Positions 34,991 to 46,252 of a stretch of DNA of 64,000 nt are shown piece after piece; the first letter of the stretch is position 1, and every line of letters starts with the position of its first letter. The stretch is from Sophora flavescens. Lineage: Eukaryota > Streptophyta > Magnoliopsida > Fabales > Fabaceae. Both the position numbers and the translations under genes were made by a program. The stretch lies in the NCBI GenBank assembly GCA_030762895.1, contig CM061066.1:7096047-7160046 (forward strand). The letters run 5' to 3'. Below the pieces are notes generated by a model. It searched no databases. It was not told the DNA's origin and saw nothing but the letters and a program-made list of their open reading frames with translations.

Positions 34991-37394
34991 ATGTTTTCTT
35001 CCTTAAGCCATTTTTTTTCCATTTCCATGTTCTTTGCTCCAAAGAGTTCATAACTCGTCCGATTTTGCATAGCAATTCTGATCCGTTTCTATTTTGAATC
35101 TCGGAAAACTTTCAACATGAAAGTTGTTCATCTTTCTCTCATCTTTCCAACGACATAAAGATCATCCAAAACGGATAAGTATGTTGAGAGATCTACCCAA
35201 AATACTGAAACTGTTCTAAAACCCTAACTATGTTCATCTTCTCCCTTAAGTTTCTTAAGAACACCATAAGAAAACCTTGAAGAACATCATCCAAATCATC
35301 ATTTTCCTTGATCATCAAGAGGTAGTCTCTCTTAATATTGCTATTCTAAGCTTTTCTCTTCACAAGATTCTTGAGTTTATGCCTTTGATCAACATGTTCT
35401 TCATTTGTTTAAAGTTCTTGAAGCTAGATTCAAAAAATTCATAACTAATTCTAGAAAAATCCTTTTGACATGAAACCAATTGCTATGATCTTATAATCAT
35501 CTCTATTTTCATCATCTAGAAGCATAAGATCATGAGAAATTTCTTTCCCAAATTTCTGGTCATGGCCGAATCTAGGTCAAATTTGTGTTCTTAGGTTTTG
35601 TTTCAATTTCATGTTTTGATTCATGATTATATCTTGATAGTTCTTGTATTCAAGTATATAGAAGATCAAAAAAATCAAACTTTAACCTATTGATCTCATC
35701 AAAACCGAAACCCTAGGTATGAACACTTGTTGGTTTTATGATTCAAAAGTTGTTTGTAACACTTGAATCTAACTCTAGGTTTTGTATGTTGATTTAATCC
35801 AAGAGTTTAGAAATTTTAGAGATTTCTAACTCCAAACTCAGCCCTTGGCCGAAACCCTAGTTCTTGAAACTAGATGAGTTTTAGTTCATGTTCTTAGTTC
35901 ATAATCATGGTTAAAGTGATTAATCATGCTTAAGTAACTTATGGATCATTAATCCCTAAGTTAATCAAATTTTAAGTTTCCTAACCTAGAAAATTGGGTG
36001 AAGCCGAACCCTACCCCCTTTGATTTAAGTGTGTTATTGTTTGATTTTGATTTATTTTGGTTGCAATTCGTTTGAAGGAAACAACTGAGTTAACCAATTT
36101 ACGCTGACGGAGAGGAAAAATCGGATCGGGATTAGGAGATTAGCAGGAACGGTTAGTTCAATCTTCAAGAGGTAAGGGGAGCTTACCTGATGGATTTTTC
36201 TCAATAACTCTTTGCTTGTAGTGTGGTTTATATGATTTATATGTGGTTGTGATTATTTGTTTATGTGGCTTACGTTGTGTTGTTTATCTGTGCATCGGTG
36301 ATTAATCTGCTTTTAATTGATTTAATTATCTGCAGTAGTATGTTATGTTGCTATGATGCATGATCTGCCTGTTGATATAATTATGGTGATGTTGTTGTTG
36401 AATGTTGTTTGAGAGGCCTGACAGTGGTCAGTGCACAACCGATTAATCAGATAAAAGATTTAATAAGCTGTGAAGATTATATTCAACGTTTTATGGGGAA
36501 TGTTGGAATATAATAGTGGTGGAAAAATATTATTTTGAAAAATAATGAGTTTTTGAGAAATACTATTATTTTTTATGATTTATTAGTGTAAAAGTAACTT
36601 GAGTCACAATGAGAGCGAAATTGTGAAAATGTTTAAGTACTGTTAATTTTTATGTAAGAAAGTTTGCAATATTATACAAAGTTATTTTATAAAATTAATT
36701 GTTGAAAAGAAGTTAATGATGATTTTAGAAAGTTGTTTCAGTGGAAAAAGTTAAGTTTTGGATTGTGAAGCTTTAAAGTGATAATTGATGAATGATTTGG
36801 AAAAGTGTGATGACAGATTTGGAAAAAAACGTAGAAGGCAAGTATTTTGAAACAGTAGTACATATTTTAAGGAAGTTAAAACCTCAAGTGACTCACCTTT
36901 GTGAAAGTTTGATTATTTAAAGATTTTATTAATGAATTTCAAATTTTGAAAAAAAAGAATTTATGAAAGCAAAACTGATTTAGTGTTAAAAGTGGTGTGG
37001 AACTTAGTAACCGAGACGTCGGGGTACTAATGTTCTGTGTGTGATGAACTCAGTCATTTGGACTTTGAGGGCCTATATTGTATACATGAGGTATACCATG
37101 TTGAAACATTGAAGATGTTTCTAGTGCCACGAACCTAAGACTGGTGAACCGGTCGAGAGGTGTCGTGATTGAGCACTCGGACAGTAAGGTCCTATGTTTT
37201 GATAAAAGTTTTATGGACAGTAAAGTCCTATATTTTGATAAAAGTTTTATGGACAGTGAGGTCCTGTGTTGTGATGAAAGTTTTAAAAGTGTTTTAAAAC
37301 TATGTGAGTCGTAAGCCATTTTGAGCTTCGGCAAAGAAAGATTGAACACAAAGAAAAGAATGAAACAAAAGTGTTTTGCATGCATTGGCAGACG

Positions 37395-37690
37395 TGCCTG
37401 GTGTTCTGTTCTGGCTGCGTGCCTGGGTTTTCTGTTCTGGCTGCGTGCCTGGGTTTTCTGTTCTGGCTGTGTGCCTGGTGTTCTGTTCTGGCTGTGTGCC
37501 TGGTGTTCTGTTCTGGCTGCGTGCCTGGGTTTTCTGTTCTGGCTGTGTGCCTGGTGTTCTGTTCTGGCTGTGTGCCTGGTGTTCTGTTCTGGCTGCGTGC
37601 CTGGGTTTTCTGTTCTGGCTGTGTGCCTGGTGTTCTGTTCTGGCTGCGTGCCTGGGTTTTCTGTTCTGGCTGCGTGCCTGGTGTTCTGTT
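37395..37690. repeat. minisatellite with two alternating unit types
   Basis: Twelve units of 25 or 26 bases around TTCTGTTCTGGCTGCGTGCC. Units begin either GGTGTTC or GGGTTTTC; the order includes two successive short-short-long triplets, pointing to a higher-order period of about 76 bases. Units alternate CTGCGTG and CTGTGTG. The equivalent site in copy A (15305-15370) holds only a few diverged units. Open frames in several registers over it are artefacts. Confidence 0.92.
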
Positions 37691-38371
37691 TTGACTGCGT
37701 GTCTGTGGCTGCGTGCCTGTAAGTATCGAGTCTGATCAATTCATTACGATGTTGGAGATATCTCATGAGATTAGGAAAAGTTAGATGATGTATTGAAGTG
37801 TTCATGCATAATTTTCCAAAGTTGATGTTTGGGGTGTGAAACCCATTGATAAATTGTATGCTATAGTAGGGATGTTTATTGTTGTTATAACATGAAATTG
37901 TACATGTGCCTTCTTTTGTGCGAGCATTTAGTTATTTTGTTAAAATTCATATATTGGTGTCTCACCCTTACAACACATCTCAGAGACGTACAAGGGGCAT
38001 GATCCCTACACGAAGAAGAAGGCTGTCTAGTTGGAAGCGTGCTGTGCTGCTCCAGTTGGCGGTAGTGTCTATTAGTTACGACCAGCTTAGGTCCTATTAT
38101 GTTTTAAAGATAAAACTGATGTTGATTTAGGTATGAAAAATACATGAGGCAGTATAATTGTAAGATTTATATACTTTGTGTATCTAAAAGTAATTTGATT
38201 ATGTTGTTGTTGTTGTGGTTGTGAAGATTAAAAGAAAAAAAAATTTATCACAATATTTTGAAAATATGAATGTTGAGAAAACATTATTTTCCGAAAGTAA
38301 CCAGCAAATAAAGTTTTATTTCCGCGAACGGGTAACCATGTGATGACCCGAGTTTAAGGTGTCACAATAAA

Positions 38372-38767
38372 ATCCATCGTAATCATCTCACTCAATGACG
38401 TTGAACTTAGGGGTCCTCATAGTACCATTCACATCTATACACTAACGAAACTCCTATCAACTCCGGTTCGTCCTACCATAGAGATGACAAAAATTTAGGT
38501 ACCCCACTATCTCCCAGCTAACCTGATAAGGATAGGTAATCTCATTACATATCCATCCCACTGAGGACGATCAGTTGGACTTAGCCTCAACTTAGTCCTC
38601 AGCACTTAAAGTAAACTTAACCGACATACGTTGATAAACTTCCGTTTTTCATCTGAAACAACACTTGAAGAGAGTAATTTAATTACTCAAACTAAACCAC
38701 ATAACAAAATAAACTTAAACATCCAAATAAAATAATTAATCATAGGTGTAAAAACTAGGGTGTTACA
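38372..38767 (-). repeat. internal remnant and 103-base 5' LTR stub of copy C
   Basis: 38665-38767 matches the start of the copy C 3' LTR (32630-32732) almost base for base, up to CTCTTCAA, then switches to unrelated sequence. 38372-38664 continues the copy C interior beyond the solo LTR; it shows no open frame. The abrupt switch marks a deletion that removed nearly all of the 5' LTR and the adjoining body. Confidence 0.82.
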
Positions 38768-38929
38768 GATTGCCCAAAGGCACAATGAATACGTCGATTA
38801 CATGAATATCATAAAGATACCATGATTAACAAATACGTCGAGACATGAATATCATCAAGATATCATGATTAACCTCGTTAGGCACGTCTGCCAAAATGCA
38901 TTCAAGAAAAACACTTCATTCTCAACATT

Positions 38930-39110
38930 TTTCTTTGTGTTATATCTTTATTTGTCAAAGCTCTCAAAAGCTTACGACCCAACATCGTTTTAAACATCGA
39001 AGCTCTCAAAAGCTTACGACTCATCATCGTTTAAAAGTTTACGATTCATCATCGTTTTAAACATCGAATCTCTCAAAAGCTTACGACCCAACATCGTTTT
39101 AAACATCTTT
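38930..39110. repeat. tandem repeats within LTR copy D
   Basis: Three to four units of about 45 bases containing CTCTCAAAAGCTTACGACCC and AACATCGTTTTAAACATCGA; the minus-strand counterpart of the array at 14945-15112. Confidence 0.82.
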
Positions 39111-42100
39111 ACAACTTTTATTAACAACACAGGACCTTAAAGTCCGAGTGCTCAATCACGAAGCTCCTAGACCTTGCAATCAGTCTTAGGTTCGTGGTAA
39201 TAGAAAACATCTCAAAACGTTTTAACTTCATTATGTAGATACCCAATCTACAACACAACGAACCTTAATACCCCGACGTCTCGGTTATTAAGTTCCATAT
39301 CATCGTTTCACATCGTTTTTGTCTGTGAAAAACAAATCAAAAATAAGACAACGTCATAAGAACACTAGTACCCCGACATCTCGGTTACTAGCTATATCGT
39401 CATTTACGTCATTAAGTAAAACTCATTTACCGAAAATCCTTTCTACTTGAAATTCGTTTGTAAAACGTCAAATCATAGAAAAATCCACTTTTCCTTTGGA
39501 AACACATTTTTCGGAAATAACGTCAAATCATCAAGAACTCTTTTACTGAAACTTTAACTTTAAAAAAATAAATCAATTCAGATTAAACCTCTTCTCAAAA
39601 TAAGTACTACTGTTTTTAAACTTTCACCGTAAATAAATTCGAAACTTGTCGTCGTTTAGCATTTCCCAAGAAAACGTTTTTAAGTCAAACTTTTTTTTTT
39701 CTTTTTTTTATAATAATATTTTTTTATAATATATATTTTTTTAATAAATAAGATATTTTCGAATATTAATTTCACAAAATAACCTTTTATAATATTACGG
39801 AATTTCTTACGTAAAAATTAGCAGTAAAAAAAATTTCACAGTTACGCTCTCATCGTGACTCATAAATTTCTTTTACACTAATAAATCATTAAAATAATAA
39901 TATATCTCAAAACTCATTATTTTTCCAAAACAATATTTTCCACCATTATTATATTCCAACATTTCCCATCAAATGTTGAATATAATTTTCACAGCTTATT
40001 AAAGTTTTTATCTGATTAATCGGTTGTGCACTGACCACTGTCAGGCCTCTTAAACAACATTCAACAACATCATCAGAATTATATCACCAGGCAGATCATG
40101 CATCATAGCAACATAATATACAACTGCAGATAATTAAATAAATTAAAAGCAGATCAATCACTGATGCATAGATAAACAACACAACGTAAACAACATAAAC
40201 AAATAACCACAACCACATATAAATCATATCAACCACACTAAAAACAAATATTTATTGAGAAAATCCCTCAGGTAAGCTCCCGTTACCTCTTGAAGCTCTT
40301 CGGTGAAATTAAAAGAACTCTGTCGGTTGTCGGAAACCCTCGTGCGCCGTAGAACAATTAACCTTCAACAATACATCCAAACAATCAATCAAAACAAGCA
40401 AAAGAAACACCTAATCCTCTCTAATAGGTCACGACCTCCTTAGGGTGTTGTGGCTCAAAATCTCCAAACTTGCTTAAGTCATGGATTAATGATCCTAATA
40501 TACTTAAAGAAATGGATTAAGGCTAAACAACAAAGTTAAGAATAAAAACCATCCTAATCCTCTAAATGGTAGATTCGGCCAAGACATGAACATAGGGTTA
40601 GGGTTTTTAGTTTAATGAACCAACTAGGATTTAACAAGTATACAAGTATGTATGATGAAAGACATAATGATACATCAAAAGCAAGAACAAAAACTCCATC
40701 CATCCTTTCCTCTAGGATTCGGCCAAGATGGGTTTCAAGGGAAGAAAATTTTTGATCATCACATGCTCTTAGATACATACAATATACCTTATTATAAGAA
40801 CATAGGAAGTGGTTTCAACATCATAAGATTTTTCTAGAATTTGTTATGAATTTTCAAAGTTCTAGATCTAGAAACTTAAAAGTGATGAACATAGATGAAA
40901 TAGACTTTGAATCATGAAACTTATTGAAGAACATAGACATGATTAGGGAAGGAGAATAGGATTCACCTCTTGAAGATCAAAAACAAGTGAAGATCCAAGG
41001 ACTTGCTTCACAAAATCAAGCTTTTGTGTTCTAGTGTTCTTGAAAAGTTTAGAGTAGTTTCGGTAATTTGAACATATCTCTCAATATACTTATCCTTTTT
41101 TAATGATATTTATGTCATTGGAAATAAGAGAGAAAAAGGAACAACTTTCATGTAGAAAGTTTTCCGAGATTCAGAATAGAAAATGGTCAGAATCGCTTTG
41201 CAAAAATCTGGTGAGTATGAACACCTATGGTTGTTCTTAAGAAAACATTGAGTTTGGAGGAAGGAGATGACATGAAGAAATGAAGAAATTTTCCAAAGTG
41301 TGTTTCTAAAGAGGGGGAACCGTGGGTTTGGGGGGTAATTTGGTCAAAAATTTCAATGGCATGGCTTGAAAAATTCATGAAGAGCCAAGGGTAAAATCGT
41401 CATTTCCTTGCAAAATATTCCTTTGTCATAAATGCGCCATTATGGCCATTATGGCGCGGATAGGATCGTCATAAATGCCTGTCACATCAGTCAAATCCGT
41501 CACCTCAGCCCCGTTGTTGACTCCCTGATTCATCTGACGCAGGTTTTTCCTAGAGATATCTCAACGTTTTTCGCCCGCAGCAAATATAATATTTTAATTT
41601 TTACGCTAAATTTTTCAAAACTTCCAGTATCGTAGTATCGTAGTAAAATTAGGTTTTTTGAGTAGTAAACTTTTACTGTTAGTGAAAACGCAGACCGGGT
41701 TCCGTCTGAATTTTCAACCCAAAATTTCATCGTAACCCTATAATATAAAGCATGATATAGAAATGATATTGGTTTACCCAAAATCATTTTGAGTCTCGGA
41801 TAAAAATGTATGTTTATATATTTATTACCGATATTAGGAAGCAGCGAAAATCGACAATTACTATTAACTATAGTTAAGTTATTATAAACATTGTTAAGTT
41901 ATTATATTATTTTCTAACATAACCTAGGTCAAGTAAACTCAACCATGGTTCTATGTTAATATTAAACAAAGCATTTTCACTCACTCATCTTCTCATTTTC
42001 GTGGCTGCCCATTTCTCCTCACACACTTAGACATTTCATTTTTTTTTCCTAAGTCATTTTACTCACAAAACACTAAGAACTTCATAGTGTTCTTGCTAAG

Positions 42101-43073
42101 TTCATCATAGTTCTTCATTTCTTATCAAGTTCTTGATCAAACGTTTTCATTCCAAGGTGGGGAATCTAACCCTCGAGGTTAAAGGATTTTGTTTCATATT
42201 TTTGAATTGTAACACTTGTTTTATGTTAGTTAATACTCTAGGAACTAGAATCCAAAAGATGGAATTGAGAAAAATTGAATAGATGGCCAAAACCCTAGTT
42301 ATTTGTGGTTAAAGTGGATTTTGTTTGATTAATATATTTTATATTTATTTGGTTGAAGATTAACCATTAATCGTGGTAGAGTAACAAGGATCGGAAAGTT
42401 CGGGACTTCGGTGATAAGTTCAGGTGGGGGAAAGAATCAACCTATCGCCGGAATTGATAAGTAGTATATATTATAATAATTGTGTAGGACGACCTAAACC
42501 CTACTAGTGGTCGAGTAATCGACAAGACCAAAATCGCATTGGAATCTTTTCTGTAATACCAATGATGATTCAGGGATTATAGGTTTATCGACGTTAAGAT
42601 AATGTTAGAATATTTGAGGACGTCTGACTTTATTTTTATTGATTGTTTGTGATATGTTGGTTGAGGTATTCTACTGCATGTGGCGTTTTATTTTGATGTT
42701 TGAATATTTTATTGATTATTGTGTTATGCATGATTTGTCTGGTTTGATAATATGCTTAGTTGACTTTTAAGTAAAGATATGTGTTGTTCGGGGGATGTTC
42801 ATGCGGGTGAGAGAATGAAAGTGACTTAGAGGTGCTTAGCCAAATTAAAGTATTTAATAGATGAGATATGACATGGAATGTGTGTGGATACTGTGTTGGA
42901 ATGTTGAGGTAATAGGTTGTAACAGATGCGGGTTAGTGATATTTATATGTATATGCATTGTTATTCACAACCGTATGAGTGGAACACACAAGGTCAGGAT
43001 ATCCTATTTTTGGATATCGGATATTGCGGGTGAGTACCCTACGGATGTGGATGCCGAGGTAGACTACCGTAAT

Positions 43074-43300
43074 ACTCTTTTAGTTCTTGACGCGTTCGAA
43101 TATTCTTGGCACTGGACCGTTTTTGACTGATATTCCTTGATGCGTTCGCATATTCTTGGCACTGGATCATTCTAGACTAATACTTGTTTAGTCCTTGACG
43201 CGTTCGAAAGTTGTTGGCACTGGACCGTTTTAGAGTAATACTTGTTTAGTCTTTGATGAGTTCGAAAGTTATTTGTACTGGATCGTTCTGGACTACTGAC
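43074..43300. repeat. tandem repeat, 50-58 base period, in LTR copy E
   Basis: Four units with the core TTGACGCGTTCGAA followed by GTTGTTGGCACTGGACCGTT-like text, starting near 43088, 43138, 43196 and 43253. Confidence 0.82.
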
Positions 43301-43985
43301 TAACGTGATAGGAATCAAGATGGCCAAGTCAGCATAAAGGTTTAGTTGCATGAGTTTGAGGGTGGAGGAAGATATCGTGATTTGATGATGATTGTTAGTT
43401 ATGAGTGATACGTGTCTTTGACTGTTATTATATTATATGCTATGTATTCCTTTTCCGCTTTTGATGATAAAATTGTTTCTTATCCCCTATATTTTCTGTA
43501 TGTTGTACTTCCCCTATATTTTATGTATGTTGTACTTTAATGCTTATGTGATCGTATGAGAAGACCCTATGGAGGAGCCAAATGTGGAGGAGTTGGATGG
43601 ATGGATGGAACTCATTATGAGCTAGAAGCTGGAGGTCGAGCTGTGGACCCAAGTGATAGAGTTTAGTTAGTTAAGGCCCGTGCGTCTTGTGAGACGTTTT
43701 ATATTTTCCGTTGAGTATAATAGTTTATACAAGTATGTGCTTGTAAGGGATTCTACTGATATGATACCCTAAACTATGTTTTAATAACTTTGATGCAAGA
43801 CATATACGTGTATGTATTTATTATATAAGGTGTGATACGTTAATTTGCAGAAGTTATATGATTATTAAGTTTTAATTTTTAAGTATTTTCGGAATATACG
43901 TTTAATGTTAATACGTGATTAAGTAAATAATTAATAAGATTTTAATCTAATAATACAATGGGACACAATGGGTTATCTCAGGAGT

Positions 43986-44246
43986 TCATAACACCATCAC
44001 ATATGTGAATAATAACATAAAGCATCTAACCAAAATTAAATTGCCATCATTCAACAATGAAAAAAAAGACCGAGGGCACAATGTCATAAACATCAATGGT
44101 CATAAGTAGTTAAGTCCTAAACAGTTAAACTAGTCATTCAAGACATAACAAGTCTTAGAACATTGCAAAATAACAGTACAAACCAAGTTCGTGAACTATA
44201 TTCTAAACAACACAAGATGAAAAACATAGAAAACAGGATAATGCTA
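43986..44246. other. internal DNA of the SIRE-like element, no ORF
   Basis: Continues the sequence broken at 27433 by the nested LTRs. AT-rich with no recognisable coding; it leads into the minus-strand pseudogene ending at 44247. Confidence 0.45.
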
Positions 44247-45305
44247 TCAATCCAAAAAGCTATCCCCAGGTGCTGCAGGCATATCAGCCGGAGCAACAAA
44301 ATCATCTTGCGAAGAGTTGTCACATTGTTGCTCAAGCGCGGTAAGACGTGTCTAAATAGCACCAAAGCGCTCTCGCATCACTAGTGAATCTCCCGTATCT
44401 CAATGAATACCCGCTCCCAAGGCTCAACCTCAACACTCGAGGCTGCAGCTTGTTTCCCCGTAAAATCTCTATGTGCAGCTTCCTCAAGCCTTCACTCGAA
44501 ATCTCCAAGCGACATATTTGGGGTCCATTCTTCATTGAAGATGGAGCCAAGGTGGACATAACACCAAACACCATCTATCTGCTGCATTGACATGTGATTG
44601 ATGGAACCAGCAGTGAATAATGTGAGATTTTTGTTTTGATATTTGATTTATCCCTGCAATGGAACATTGAAGTGTTCCAAAATCCTAGTGACATGTGGAG
44701 CGTATGGCAGTTTGCTCCCATTCTTTATTTTGGCTTCATGCATATGATATGCAACAAGATGTGCCCAATTAACTCACTTTTGACTTTTGATAATCTATAT
44801 TGCCAGGATTCGTTTTTGGTTAAATCTATTTTGAACAGTGAGTGATTGAGCGAGAACAGGTTTGGTGAAACGAGCCTCTAAGTGCCTGAAGCTCTCAAGT
44901 ATCTTATCAGAATCAAAATCAGTCCAATGCTCTGGTGTTTAAAGCCTCTTGACTTTAGACACTAAAGTACCAACACCTTCCATAAATCTGAGATTAGTAT
45001 AAAAGGCTTTGACTGGTTCCTCATAATAGGGTCCCTTGAATTTCATAATGTCAATGAGGTCTAAATCTTCCAGTTTGTCTAAAAAATGGATGACCTCTCG
45101 ACAATCCACGATAGACTAGGGTTCGAACTGAGTAGATTGCATTGATGAGGCTATAAACTCATCCCCCATCTACCCCAGTCCATAAACATACCCTTTTTTG
45201 TTCTTTGTTCTTCCCTCTAGCCGCCTTCGAGAAGAGGGCATCGTCACAAACAACAAAGCGCTCTTTCCCTTTATTACCAGCCTCTTCTAGGAGGCGATGA
45301 AACAT
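44247..45305 (-). pseudogene. plant transposon-associated protein (PF20167-like), degenerate
   Basis: The minus strand opens at 45305 with MFHRLLEEAGNKGKERFVVC and a basic KAARGKNKEQKR stretch, then needs frame changes and crosses stops. Later blocks read ELIGHILLHIICMKPK, ILEHFNVPLQG, a VWCYVHLGSIFNEEW block and finally TALEQQCDNSSQDDFVAPAD, ending SFLD and TGA at 44247-44249. The order of blocks resembles the putative plant transposon protein domain found in many plant transposon-derived proteins, but the match is from memory. At least three in-frame stops and several frameshifts are present. If the SIRE-like element is restored, this ORF lies about 1 kb upstream of its PPT, in the right orientation for a 3' extra ORF; alternatively it is an unrelated older insertion. 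Confidence 0.5.
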
Positions 45306-45399
45306 ATCCTGCATAATTCACAAACATCAGCGCTTTTGCAATTATTATTAAAAATAATAAATAAGAAAATGAAATAATCACTACTACAGAAAAGGGCTT

Positions 45400-45690
45400 C
45401 AATTGTGTTTTTTTTTTTTGCCTTTAGTAGCGCTTCAAAGCGCTATCTATTCATCCGCTCCTAAAAGTAGGAGAAATTCAATAGCGCTTAAAAAAACGCT
45501 ACTGAAAGTAGGAATAGATAACGCTTCCTTTAGAAAGCGCTGTCTAAAGTTGGTAATAAGACAATCTATTACATACTTTAGACAGTGATTTCTCAAGGAA
45601 GCACTGTCCTAAGTTTGCAATAGATAGCGCTTTCTCAAGGAAGCGCTATTTATTTGTCACTTTAGGCAAAGCTTTTTCAAGAAAATGCTA
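45400..45690. repeat. subterminal repeats of second CACTA element
   Basis: Inverted units of the type TAGCGCTTCCTTTAGAAAGC and AATAGATAGCGCTTTCTCAA, at least six. The core AGCGCT replaces AGCGTT of the first element, so the two CACTA copies belong to related but distinct subfamilies. Confidence 0.8.
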
Positions 45691-45831
45691 CCTATCCGCC
45701 GCCACCCCCCCCCCCCCCCCCCTTTTTCATTATTCACTGTTTTTCTATATTTCCCACCTGCACAACCATCCATCATCAATTCACAGTAACACTGCATTTA
45801 GGTACATCACACACATACACAATATTGGCAA

Positions 45832-45835
<4 letters not shown>

Positions 45836-45898
<63 letters not shown>
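45836..45898. repeat. TA microsatellite
   Basis: About 31 TA units inside the second CACTA element, 110 bases beyond a 16-18 base poly-C run. Confidence 0.95.
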
Positions 45899-45903
<5 letters not shown>

Positions 45904-46252
45904 AACCAAATATCAAAATCATACATATATAACCAATTAATTAAGTAATCTACTTTAACACAATTCATAGTAACGCTTACACATAACCAATTTTATTATT
46001 TAAGTTCATAAACCAAAAGATCGCTAACCAACATTAGATAATAACTATGCATACTAATAATGTGTACAAGCTAATCAACACACTAGTAATTATAAACAAT
46101 TTGTGCATGCTGCTTCCATCTTATGCTTGATCGCACAAAGTCTTTGTTGTCGGCCTGCATAAGATACACATACAGATCACTTGCACATACATACAAGTCT
46201 AATAATATAGGAGAGATACTAGCTAGCATAATATCAGAATATGTCGTACCCT

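Larger units (their letters stand above)
34227..38366 (+). mobile_element. solo LTR copy S (innermost layer)
   Basis: Starts TGTAACACCCCGATTTTCGC and ends GAGTTTAAGGTGTCACA, with perfect TSD ATAAA at 34222-34226 and 38367-38371. Length 4140 bases, slightly longer than copies A and D because of a minisatellite at 37395-37690. Same family as A and D (landmarks CTGACAGTGGTCAGTGCACA near 36418 and ACCGAGACGTCGGGGTA near 37010). It is the youngest insertion of the nest by position. The 251-codon minus-strand ORF across it is an artefact of the minisatellite. Confidence 0.92.
29017..38767 (-). mobile_element. LTR retrotransposon copy C (third layer), shortened
   Basis: The element is bounded by a perfect TSD, GATTG, at 29012-29016 and 38768-38772. 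On the minus strand its 5' LTR starts at 38767 but only the first 103 bases remain (38665-38767). Next come internal pieces (38372-38664, 32733-34226), the PPT (32733-32749) and a full 3' LTR (29017-32732). About 1.8 kb of internal DNA is left, far less than a full gag-pol, so the copy is deleted and inactive. A solo LTR lies inside the internal part. The PPT context, a GACGACAATTTTTTTTTAAG run before GAGGGGTAGTAATGTAACA, is typical of Tekay-type chromoviruses. Confidence 0.9.
28218..41856 (-). mobile_element. solo LTR copy D (second layer), interrupted
   Basis: The plus-strand left end TGTGACACCCTAACTCGGGT is the inverse of the family-1 LTR 3' end; the right end AGCAGCGAAAATCGACA at 41856 is the inverse of the LTR start, with the usual AACACCCC reduced by a deletion. 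The TSD ATTAC is perfect at 28213-28217 and 41857-41861. Its own sequence is 28218-29016 plus 38773-41856, 3883 bases, close in size to copy A and opposite in direction. The CTGACCACTGTCAGG landmark is at about 40031. Confidence 0.9.
27439..43980 (+). mobile_element. solo LTR copy E (outer layer of nest), interrupted
   Basis: Left part 27439-28217 starts TGTAACACCTCGATTTTCGT. After the inserted DNA the LTR resumes at 41862 and ends GGACACAATGGGTTATCTCA at 43980. A perfect TSD, GGAGT, flanks it at 27434-27438 and 43981-43985. Its own length is about 2898 bases. It belongs to the same broad LTR group but is clearly diverged from copies A to D, including an unusual end without GGGTGTTACA. It inserted into the SIRE-like element and was later hit by copy D. 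Confidence 0.88.

Noticed and set aside
37321..37735. Three overlapping plus-strand ORFs rich in FWLCAWCSVL
   Set aside because: Same minisatellite read in three frames; no conservation at the equivalent place in other LTR copies.
37050..37805. 251-codon minus-strand ORF, longest of the window
   Set aside because: It is a read-through of the 25/26-base minisatellite and LTR sequence, with repetitive HTARTE/PGTQPEQN-type text; copies A and D lack it.
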